Below are positions 10,476-20,034 of a DNA stretch of 64,000 bases, piece by piece. The stretch lies in contig JASAOO010003461.1 in NCBI GenBank assembly GCA_030849075.1, positions 1 through 64,000 on the forward strand, in the 5' to 3' direction. A model generated the notes under the pieces. The model was not told the origin of the DNA and ran no database searches. It saw nothing but the letters and a program-made list of their open reading frames with translations. How positions within the stretch are numbered: the first letter of the stretch is position 1; the number at the start of each line of letters is the position of its first letter. The stretch comes from Zelonia costaricensis (taxonomy: Eukaryota; Euglenozoa; Kinetoplastea; Trypanosomatida; Trypanosomatidae). The translations under genes were made by a program, and so were the position numbers.

Positions 10476-13400
10476 GTACGCGCCAGGCGCAGGAGGACTC
10501 GCGCCGACAAGCGGGACACCAGCGTTGGCAGCGGACGCGCTCATCGGCGCAGCGCCGCCGCCGCCGCCCGCCGGAGTCGGCTGCGTACCACGCAACCCGG
10601 CGACGAGGCTCTCGGGGGTGATGACGTCGTGCAGCCACGCCAGCGCGTCCGCCTCGGCCTCCTCGGCAGCCGAGCGAGGCGGCGGAGGCGCGCGTACCGC
10701 AGCCTTGGACGGGCCCGCCCCAGCAGCCGTGGGCGTTGCCACGGAAGGCAGGGGGGCGTTGTAGTTAATGCGGTCCTCCATCACGAGGTCGCGGCGCAGC
10801 TCACGCGCCGTCTCCTCGCGCTGCCGCTGCAGCCGCGCCGACGAGTCCGTCATGCCGTCAAGCTCGTCGTTCATCATCGCCTCCAGCAGCGCGGCGGACT
10901 CGTGAATGTAGTCGCCGTCGGCGACGAGGAGCTCCTCGGACCGACCGATGCGACCCGCAGCGGGGGACGACGCCCCGCCACCGCCGGACCGCCCGGCTGC
11001 GGCGTCGCGGGAGAGCCGCGCGTCGCTGGCCACGTCGTCGAGCTCGGCCCCTGGCACGACCTCCTCCTCCCCGATGTTCACGTAGTCCGTGCCATCGTCG
11101 TCGTCGTCATCGTTGATGTTGATGTCCATGGCATCTGCCACAGCGCCGGCCCCTGCCGCCGCCGTGGCTGCTGCCGCCCCAGAGCCCCCCGCGGAGGCGG
11201 CGCCGCGGTGCAGGGCCTGGGCCATGAGGTCTGCGGCGGACACCACCGCCGACGTGTACGCCGGCAGTACCGTCGCGTCCGGCACAAGCTGCAGCAGCGT
11301 CGGCGAGAAGAGCGACTCGACTTCTTCGGGGGTGGCCATGACGTCCTGCAGGACGCGCACGCGGTGCGTCCGCTCGAGCTCGTCGATCAACTCGTTCAGC
11401 GTGCGGAAGTCCTTGGTGATGCCGAGGGCCTGCTGCAGCTCACGCAGCCGGTCCATGACGCCGTCCTCGAAGACGCTGTCGTAGTCGAGGTAGCGCGGCA
11501 CCGAGGCGCCTGCCGCAGGGTTGAAGGCCTCCACACTCATGCCGCCCGGCAGCATCCCCGCCGCCGCGCCCGGACCGCCACCGCTGCCGCTGCTGCGCCG
11601 GCGCCGGTACGCGCCACCGGTGTGAAGACCGCCGATGCCGGCGCTGCTCGCGTCCGCGCCTGGGTACGCCTCATCCAGCGACACCACTGTCACGTACTGC
11701 ACGGCCCGCACCTTGTCCACGGGCAGCACCTGCCGCTCCAGCACGTGCAGGACACCGAGCAGCGCCTCCGCGAAGCGGGCGACGACGTGGCGCAGCTGGG
11801 CGGTGGTTGTCACGATGTCGTACAGGGCCAGCGTGGAGCCGCAGACGAACACCACGTCGCAGCCGCCGTTGAGGCCCACCAGCGGGCGGAACGGGAAGTG
11901 GCTCGGCGCGGCACTCGCGAAGAACATCTTGTAGGCCGACACAGCCCGGCGCACCGTGTCCGGCGTGGCGCTGCGCAGGAGGGCGTCACCGACCCCGGCG
12001 GCCGTCGCTGCAGCGCCGCGCGCGTGGTGATGATGGGCGCTGCTGCTGCTGCTGCTGCCCCGCACCCGCGTCTCGGAGGCGAGGAGGGGGAAGCCGAACG
12101 ACGGCACCTTCAGGTTAAGCTCGAGCTGCGCGCCCGCCACGGCGGCGGAGCGGAGCAGCAGGGCGCCGTGCAGGAGGATGCGCATCGCGTCGCGCTTGCG
12201 GGAGGGGGTTGTCGAGAGGGTCGCCACGACGCTGCGGTACTCGGCCCACACCTCCGCCCACGCCCGCACCACCTTGCGCTCGTTGCTGCCCACACCGGTG
12301 CTGCTGCGCAGTCGCGCTGCGGCGGCCGCGGCCTGTGCTGCTGCTGCTGCTGCTGCTACTCCGGACTTGGACGACTTGCCGCCCTCCGCTGCTTCGCCGT
12401 CCTCGCGCTCGACCTCCGCCGCCGCTGCTGCTGCGGCGGCCGCCTCGCTGCCGTCGAGCAGCTGCCCGTCCCCGTTGAAGACGCGCTCGTCGATGGCGTC
12501 CTGCCGCGAGAAGATCGCAAAGAGGGCGAAGGGGTGCACCTGGCTACTGGTGTGGTTGTGCGGCAGCACCAGCCCGTCCTTCACGTCCTGCGGCGTTGTG
12601 TCGAGCTCGGTGTTGAGGTAGCCAGTCGGGCTGCTAAGCTGGCGCTGCAGCAGCTCGACGAGGCGGCGCCGCGTCCGCCGTGGGTTCTGCAGCAGGGTGA
12701 TGTACATGGGCAACTCGGCGAAGAGCTCGCGTGGCACGTAGCTCTGGAGTAGCTGAGGGTGGGCGGACCCGTTGCCCATCATCAGCCGGGGCAGCCCGGT
12801 ACGGAGGTCCATGAGGGAGACGCGGTGCGACCAGAAGAGCTCCAGCGCCTTGCCCGCCAGCGCCGGTGCATTCTTGAGCACCTCGTACAGCAGCCCCGGC
12901 ATGTCGAGCTGGTGGGAGAGGTGCAAGGCGTGCAGCGTGGCGAGCAGCGGCAGTACACGCAGCCGCGACTGCAGCCCCACCCCGCCTGAGAGCGGCAGGT
13001 AGTAGCGGCGACACGGCGCGGGGCAGTGCGCCAGCAGCAGCGGGGTGGCGGCGGTGCCGGTGAAGACGAAGTTGACCTGCCCCACCGCGGAGGAGATTTG
13101 GGTGAAACATGAGGAAAGGTGCTCCTCCACCGACTTGCCCGTCGCCAGCCACAGCGCCACGACTTGCTGACGCTGCTGCTCCAGCGACGGCGCGGCCGTG
13201 GACGCTGAGTGTGCGAGGCCGGTGGCAGCGAGGAGCGTCCGGGCGTTGCTGGCTGCCACCGCGTCCGCCCCCGCCCCCGCCCCACCACCGCCGCCGCCGC
13301 CTTCGTCCCCGTCGTCGTCCACATCGGCCGCGTCGTCCTCGCCGTCGTCATCGTTGGCGTCTGCGGCAGCCGGACGGGCCCGGCGTGGGTCTGCTGACGC

Positions 13401-16187
13401 CGCCGTGCCGCTCCCCACGCTGCCCATGCCGCCGCCGCCGAGGGCCACCGCGGCAAGGGCGGCGGTGTTGCCCCACTTCGCCTGCATCGCGCTCAGCGGC
13501 CGGTCCACGTCGTCCACGAGAATGGACGCGAGCTGCGCAGGCGCCGCGGACGACGCCGTCCATGCTGCGCCCCCGCCCCCGCCCCGCTGCTGCTGCTGGT
13601 GGTGTCGGTGCCCTGCTCCGGCGTTGCGGGCCGAGAGCAGCAGGCTCTGGTACCGCTCCCACGCCCAGTTCTTCTCGTGCCCCCACCAGTGCACACTGCG
13701 CGGGGCGCGAGAGTAGAGCTCCTCGGTGCGGACGAGGTACGGGCACGACGCCAGCGCCACGCGAAACCAGAAGCGCGCGGCGAAGGCCAGCGGGTGGTCG
13801 TCGAGGTCGGGCAGGTATGGCGTGGCGGAGCCGCCGTAGCGCACGAGCACGACCTTGTCGCCCGGCCGCGCCGTGCGCTCCGCGAGCTGCTCGAGCAGCG
13901 CCGTCTTGCCCGAGAGCGGCCCGGCCTCGATGAAGTGGATCGGCTTGTCGGCCGCGGCGGGTGGGTAGTGCAGCAGCGTGGTCAGCCGGTCCTCCAGCAG
14001 CTTCGCGGGTCCGAACAGCTGATGCAGCCCCACCGCCTCCGTCGCACTGAAGCCGTTGCCGCCGTAGCGCTCCGGCTGGGCCAGCACCTCATACAGGGAT
14101 GTCACAGCGAGCGTGTCGACCCGCCGCCGCAGGCGGTGCAGCACCGAAAGGTACTCCTGCTCCGTCGCGTCGTCGACGAGGCTGCCGCTCTCCCGCGCCG
14201 TGGACGAGGGCGGCTCGGGCTGGCCAGACCATTCGCCGAGCGACACGTCGAGGCGATGGGAGCCGGTGAGGAACGTGCCGGGCGCGTACGCCGGCGGGGC
14301 GGACACCGTCAGGCCGCTCAGCGACGACGGCGTGGGGGGCGCGGGGGCTGACGCGCGGCCGTACGAGGACGACGAGGCCGCGGCGGCGGCCGCGGCAGCG
14401 GCCTCGTCGACGGTGCTGTGAAAGACAAAGTACCGGACCGGCACGGTGCGCAGCTCCAGCAGGCTGCCCGCCCGCTTCAGCAGGCCAGGCACACGGTCCA
14501 GGGCGAGGTAGCCGTTGCCCTGCAGGGACTGCAGCTCGGCCGGGAGCTGGTGCACCACGGCCTGCTCCAGCAGCTGCGTGAGGGCGGCCGCGATGACGCC
14601 GTACGAGCGCTCGAGGATCTCGCGCTCGGCCTGCTCGTCGCCGCGGCCACCGGGGGCGGCGCCCATCGCGGCGTGGTTCGCCACGTAGTCCTGCCGCACG
14701 CTCGAGACTACCTTCTGCACAAAGCGCACGTAGTGGTCGAGCGTGCAGGCCTCGCCCGGTCGCAGCATCGTTGTCCCCGCTGCCGCGGTCGAGCTCTGGC
14801 CCGCGGACGTGGTCGGGCCGCCGCTGATGCCGGACGGCCCGGCAGCCCCGCCACGCACCACATCGGCCGGCATCCAGTCCCGCCGCTTGGTCCACATCGC
14901 CTGCGAGGCGCGGTCGATTGGGACTTGCAGCGAGTCAAGAATGAACTTCCCCATCACGTCCGAGACCCAGTGCGAGAGCAGGTCCTCCACGGCGTTGCTC
15001 GTGTTGACCACCTGGACGACTTCGGCCATGTACGCCTCCACGCTCTGGGCGACGGCGGTGTCCAGCGCGGTGCGGGTGCGGGCCGACACCTTCACGAGCT
15101 GCGGGTGCTCGAGCCACTGCTGCAGCGAGTGGATGCCGGCCTGCTGCAGCGCCGCGAGGTCCTGCGCAGGCGACTCGGCCGCCAGCCGCGCCGCCTGCTG
15201 GTAATACGGGCTCTGCTCCAGCCACTGCTGCCACTCCTTCTTCCCGCCCAGCGCGAGGAGCTGCCGCCGCGGCTGCATGGCGACATACTCGCTCATCGTG
15301 ATCCGCTCCACCCCGTCGGCCTGCGGGTCGATCAGGAGCTGCACCACCTTGGGCAGCGTCAGCTCTGACGCCAGCGTCTCCTCCACCTTCACGATGTCCT
15401 CCACGCGGGCGTCGAGGGTGGGGCCAGCCACGGCGGCCATGCGCCGCGCCGGAGTGGGCCGCAGTGCCCCCTCCTGCCGACGCAGCGCGGCGGCCGCGGC
15501 GCTCACCATCGCCTGCGAGGCTGCAGCTGCCGTCGCAGCGTTGGGGACCACAGGAGTGCTGGCTGTGGTGGTGAAGGAGGGAGCAGACGGCGGAGGGGGT
15601 GCAGCGGCGGCTTGGGACTGTGACGGAGCTGGCGACGGTAGCGCTGATGCGGTAGGCGCAGATGCTGATGGTGATGGGGGTGGCATCTGATGCCCTCGGA
15701 AGCCGCTGCCACCTGCAGGGGCTGTGAGAGTGGCAGCGCGAGCCGCCGTGGCCCCTTCGTCTGCGCGAGGGGTGACCACCGCGTTAAGGATGGAGGCGAG
15801 ACCCTGCGCATGCAGGGGTACGGCGGGACCGGACGGCGACTGTGGTTGCGGCGGTACTGCCCCCGCTGCAGAACTCTTGGACCGGTCTTGCAGTGCTTGG
15901 GCTGTCGGTGCGGCATGCGAGTTGCCGGGTGGCGGTGGCGCCGAGGCGGCGGCGGCGGCGGCGGTGCCCGGGTGGTGGTACCAGGGAAGCCGGCTCGGCT
16001 CGCTGCTTCCGGGCGGCTTGTAGACGTAGCGCCGCACCGCCGTCGCGCGCAGCAGGCCGGATCCGGCCTCCGCACCACCGGCACTGCCTCTGCTGCATGT
16101 GTCCAGGTGTGAGTGCGTGCAGGTGAGAGGGCACGCGGTGGCGCGCGTGCCGACGGCGAAGGACGCCGCTATGCGCCGACGCAGCAT
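9642..16187 (-). CDS. Large mitochondrial-type P-loop NTPase protein
   Basis: 2181 aa, no named family recognised. The chosen start at 16187 gives MLRRRIAASFAVGTR, a basic presequence-like N-terminus; further upstream the frame is translated repeat. Residues about 60-250 are Ala/Pro/Ser-rich. Residues 278-420 hold a helical block with two WLE motifs (QQWLEQSPYY, QQWLEHPQLV). Residues about 720-1130 look like a STAND/AAA-type NTPase: Walker A AGPLSGKT at about 755-762 (fits [AG]x4GK[ST]), Walker B-like LASILVDDVD at about 886-895, and a sensor-like NFVFTGT near 1040. A Gly/Asp-rich insert lies at about 915-980. Residues about 1185-1630 match the C-terminal block of the 1386-aa neighbour. The tail has a Gln run, an acidic stretch and a long Ser/Arg/Lys-rich end. 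The NTPase call rests on motifs; the substrate is unknown. Confidence 0.85.
10440..10475 (-). repeat. CAG repeat encoding a Gln run
   Basis: CAG/CAA codons in tandem encode about twelve glutamines near residues 1904-1915 of the 2181-aa protein. It is a likely length-polymorphic site. Confidence 0.9.
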
Positions 16188-17784
16188 GACTGCCCTCCCC
16201 CAAAAGCAAGCGCCCGCACACACGGCACACACACGCAGATGTGTTTGTGTGTGTGTACGTGTATGTGTGTTCGTGTGCTTGCGCCAGTGACGGGTAAAGG
16301 CAGGGGCGCGGTCTCGGAGCGTCGGCGTTGTAGTGGTGACGGTGCTGTATGGATGTTGTGTGCACGCACGCGCTTGTGTGCCACTGCCTGCGCGCACGCG
16401 AACTGGAAAGCAAATCAAGGAGAAACAGGAGAGAGAGAGGAGACGGCAGGACACGGAGAAAAGGGAACTCTGCGGGTGCGGAGAACACAGTGACGTCCGC
16501 GTGTTCTACGGTGTGCCTGTTTGCGTGTCCCCTCGGGTCACGGGCGTGAGTGTGTGTGTGTGTGTGTGTACTATGGTGGTGGCAGAGCGCACCCTTCTAT
16601 GTGCCTCTATGATTATCGAGGAACGCCGAAGCGATCGAGGAGGAGCGGAGGTGGGGATGGGAGATGACTTGTATGTGTGTGTGCGTGCGTGTGCGTGTGC
16701 CGGGGTGAGAGCGGCGTGCGCGGTGAGGTACGAGCGCACGGACGGAAGATAGAGGAAGCGTAGAAAGGGGTAGGGGGGTGGGGCGGACGGCAGCGCCAGT
16801 CAAGCACGCGAAAAACTTAAACACAGGAGATGGCGCCCCTCAGGTCCCATGAGTACTGCCGGCAAGAGTGAGGACGCGGCGTCCAGCTGGTGTCGTGTGC
16901 GTACGATGCTGGCCACTCCGCGACTCGCTCACTGCCTCCTCCACGCAATCCGCACGGGCGTGTGTATGTGCGTGGTGTGTGGGTCGCCGCACGTGGGGTG
17001 CTGAGGTGCTGGAGGAGAACGCAGTTGGTGGAACAGGGTGTGTGCGCGTGTGTGTCGACACCTCTATGGTTATTCACACACCTGCGACTGACCCAGGCTG
17101 AGAAAGGGGGCCCGCACAGTGGACAAGGGAGGGGGAAGTAGGGGAGAGCGAGAGACAAGTTCGGTGGCAGCGACAGGCACATGAACCTGAGGGGGAGGGG
17201 GGGGAAGGCAGAGCCCGCACACACAAGCACAGGGCGCAGTCTGACCTAGATGGAGGCACCCCAGGGCAGAAGACCCCTCCTCCGCCTGTGGAGGGCGATA
17301 GCGCAGGACGCGTTCTCGCACCAAAGCCACTATCGCACGTGCAGCGGTGCGCTCGCAGCGGTGTGCACAGCACCGAGTGCACCCAAACAGCCGCACTCTG
17401 CACCGCTTCTTCTTTTCCTGTTTTTTCCGCGCGTCGCTTGCGCCATTTCGCGTTCCTCGACAGCGCGCGCGCACCCTTGTGGTGTGCCGTGTGAACAACT
17501 TCGTGATGTTGGGTTTGTGTGTGTGTGAGAGAAACGCGAACGATCAGCGATAACACAAATACGGGGCGCCGTTGATGCCCGTGCCTTTCCCCACTACCGC
17601 CCCGACCAACCACTGGCAAGTACCACAGCTGCACACAAGTGCGTGCGCGCGTCTACACACACACACACACACAGACACACACGCGCCGCTTTCTTTCTCC
17701 GCCAGTGAATGGTACAAGAGGAAGGTAGAGCGGCAGGTACACGCATACGCACACAGACACACGCACACACACGAGCATGCAGTA
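16188..17784. other. Intergenic region, 1.6 kb
   Basis: No gene is supported. It contains TG tracts near 16240-16270 and 16547-16569, a CA tract near 17655-17682 and the putative acceptor of the 2181-aa gene. The remainder is probably the 3' UTR of the TPR-protein gene. Confidence 0.6.
16403..16447 (-). other. Putative spliced-leader acceptor of the 2181-aa gene
   Basis: A minus-strand pyrimidine tract from about 16447 to 16407, rich in CTCT and TTTC, ends in TTTCCAG with the AG at 16404-16403. No AG lies inside the tract. The implied 5' UTR is about 215 nt. Inferred from sequence only. Confidence 0.65.
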
Positions 17785-19428
17785 CTACGTCACAAACTTG
17801 CGTGGGGTGCCGTCCATGCCGGGCGAGATCACCTCCGCCTCCTCCCAGATTTGCGCCGCTCGCTCTTCATCTGCGCGGGCCTCGTCGATGCGGCCGAGGG
17901 CCTCGCGGGCCTCGGCGCGGAGCTGGAACAGCGTGGCCGAGCGGTTGGCCTTCACGAACGCGAGCGCGCGCGTCAGGTCGTCGTCGGCGCGGTCAAAGGA
18001 CTTGAGCTTGCAGTAGATCATGCCCCGCGCCACGAGCACCGCGCCGAGCGCCTTGCGGTGCCGCTCCTTCTTCATGTCCGCCCCCTCCGTGATGAAGCTC
18101 ATGCTCGCCGTCAACGACTTGAGGGCGCCGGCGGGGTCGTCCTCGTAGACCTGGATCTTGGACCGCGTGTACATGGCCATCGTCAGCGCCATGAGCTTGT
18201 CGAACTTCGCGGACATGTCCACGCCGAACTTCTTCTGGATGTGGGCCCGCACCTTGGGGTGCTCCAGCCACTTCTCAAAGAGGTCGATGTCGCGCATGTA
18301 GCGGTTCACGAACTCGTGGGCCCGCTTCGTCTCCTGGTTCTCCTCGAGCACCATGTGCGCGCCGTGCAGCAGGCCCCAGTGCACGAACCCGTTGAACTCC
18401 TGCCGCTGCTGGATGTTCTCCTGGCCATCGCGCTGCGGGGCGAGCAGGTAGTCGACCTGGTCCTCGACCGTCATCGGGTTCCCGAACGCTTCCAGCCGCT
18501 TCTTGTCCTCCTCCAGGGCGGCCTGAATGTCGAACATCACCTTGCTGTCTGTGAACCCGTCGTCCTCGATCTCGTCCACCGCCGGGTCGAAGCTGGGCGG
18601 CGGAACGAAGCGGCGCGTCTCCTCGAAGGTCTCGTCCGCCATGTGGAAGTCGGCCCGCGTGAAGAAGCTGTCCGTCTCGTAGCTCAGCTCGAGCGGCGTT
18701 TCCTGGCTCAGCACCTCCTTCAGCTCCGGCACGTACATGCCGTCGGTCCGCTTCTTGTTCTTGTCCATCATGGAGCCGAACATGCGACCCGTCCAGTTTG
18801 AGTTCTCCGGCGGCCACCACTTCTCGCTCTCGCTGAGGCCCTCGCGCTGCTCCGGCGGCTCGTGGCCCGCACGCTGGGCGTTCGTGGCGCGCTGCACCAT
18901 GCGCCGCCGCAGCTCCGCGGCGTCCGTCTCCTCCTGGAGCTTGCGCGAGTACTCGACGCCGCCCGCGGACGCCGCGGGGGTCGTCATCGCCGTGCGCGGG
19001 GCCGGGGTGCGACTCGCCATGGAGGAGGAGTGCGGGGACACCCCCGGGGTGCAGCCGCTCGCGACCGGCGGCGGCCGCGGCCCTTTAGTGGCGGGGCTCG
19101 CCGTGCCCGGGGCCGTGCCGGGCTTCGACTTGAGGCTCAGCTTGGGGTCATAGAGGGGTGGCGCACGTGGCGCACGTGCGGCCGCGTCGCCGCTTCTGCT
19201 GCCGCCATCGCCTCCGAAGGCGCCTGAAGCCGCCGCCGCGGAGGAGGAGGATGTCGATGCCGCTGCCGGTGCTGGCGGGACGGGCGTTGGCGGCTCGCCG
19301 CGGAGCGCGGGCGTCGTGTGCAGGGGACGCGTGCCGCACGTCAGCGTCGTCGCGACCGCCACCGCCGCTGCCGACGCGGAGGTGCACGCCGCTGGAGGGA
19401 TGCGCGGAGCGTGCAGGATGCGGTACAT
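17785..19428 (-). CDS. TPR-like mitochondrial-type protein
   Basis: 547 aa, not recognised as a named protein. The start at 19428 gives MYRILHAPRIPPAAC and an Ala/Thr-rich, basic leader consistent with mitochondrial import. Residues about 45-160 are low complexity. Residues about 170-300 look conserved (SEKWWPPENSNWTGRMFG). Residues about 320-410 include VEDQVDYLLAPQRDGQENI and FEKWLEHPKV, which echo motifs of the 2181-aa neighbour. Residues about 455-535 form two TPR-like helical hairpins (ARGMIYCKLKSFDRADDDL; RAEAREALGRIDEARADEE). TPRs normally bind protein partners. It is the third consecutive gene with a presequence-like start. A mitochondrial complex subunit is a reasonable guess but unproven. 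Confidence 0.8.
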   Translation of the reverse strand: MYRILHAPRIPPAACTSASAAAVAVATTLTCGTRPLHTTPALRGEPPTPVPPAPAAASTSSSSAAAASGAFGGDGGSRSGDAAARAPRAPPLYDPKLSLKSKPGTAPGTASPATKGPRPPPVASGCTPGVSPHSSSMASRTPAPRTAMTTPAASAGGVEYSRKLQEETDAAELRRRMVQRATNAQRAGHEPPEQREGLSESEKWWPPENSNWTGRMFGSMMDKNKKRTDGMYVPELKEVLSQETPLELSYETDSFFTRADFHMADETFEETRRFVPPPSFDPAVDEIEDDGFTDSKVMFDIQAALEEDKKRLEAFGNPMTVEDQVDYLLAPQRDGQENIQQRQEFNGFVHWGLLHGAHMVLEENQETKRAHEFVNRYMRDIDLFEKWLEHPKVRAHIQKKFGVDMSAKFDKLMALTMAMYTRSKIQVYEDDPAGALKSLTASMSFITEGADMKKERHRKALGAVLVARGMIYCKLKSFDRADDDLTRALAFVKANRSATLFQLRAEAREALGRIDEARADEERAAQIWEEAEVISPGMDGTPRKFVT

Positions 19429-20034
19429 GACGTAACGAGGCGCGAGTGGACCGGCACGGCTTGTGCGCCGCAGCAGACCTGGTCGCGAGACACACACACG
19501 CACACACACACGTAGGTACGTGTGCTCGTGTATGTGACTGGAGAGAGAGAGCTCGGGCGCGATGCCGATAGAGGCGTGGCACGGTCGGCTGCAACTGCAG
19601 GCAGAGAAGGGGCACGCAGAGCGTAGGAGAGTTGCGGGGGGAGGGGGAGGGACGGTGGGGCTGCTGCTGCGTGGGTGTGTGGGGAGTCATGCGGGGGGGG
19701 GGGGCGCGGGAAGGGCTGGATGCCAGCGGCGACGACATGGCCAGCCGCACTGCCTCGCGCCCTCCACACTCCCTGTCGCGGGCCAGCCACGCTCATCGGA
19801 GCCGTGCATCATTCGCTGTTGAAGAGGGAGACGAGGGAGTGTGTGCTGGAGTTTGGAGTTGTTCCGCGGCGATGTGAGAAGGGGGCAGGGGCGGGAGCGG
19901 AGGTCCGTCACGCACCGGAGCGGTCTATGGTGATTTCTTTTTGGTCTTTGCGTTGTGCGAGGCCGCAAGAGTCGCTCGCACGGAGCTGACGAAAGCACAC
20001 ACACACACGCGCGCGCGCATCGACATCCGCATCA
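19429..20034. other. Intergenic region, 0.6 kb
   Basis: No gene is seen. It contains the putative acceptor of the TPR gene, a CA tract near 19493-19511, a G run near 19690-19703, and probably the 3' UTR of the kinase gene. Confidence 0.6.
19538..19552 (-). other. Putative spliced-leader acceptor of the TPR gene
   Basis: The minus strand reads a short CTCTCTCTCTCC tract followed by CCAG, with the AG at 19539-19538, about 109 nt before the start codon. The tract is short, so confidence is moderate. Confidence 0.5.

Noticed and set aside
10461..12752. Plus-strand open frame of 763 codons
   Set aside because: It lies fully antisense to the coding region of the 2181-aa gene. High GC removes stops from the antisense frame; the product is His/Arg-rich shadow sequence.
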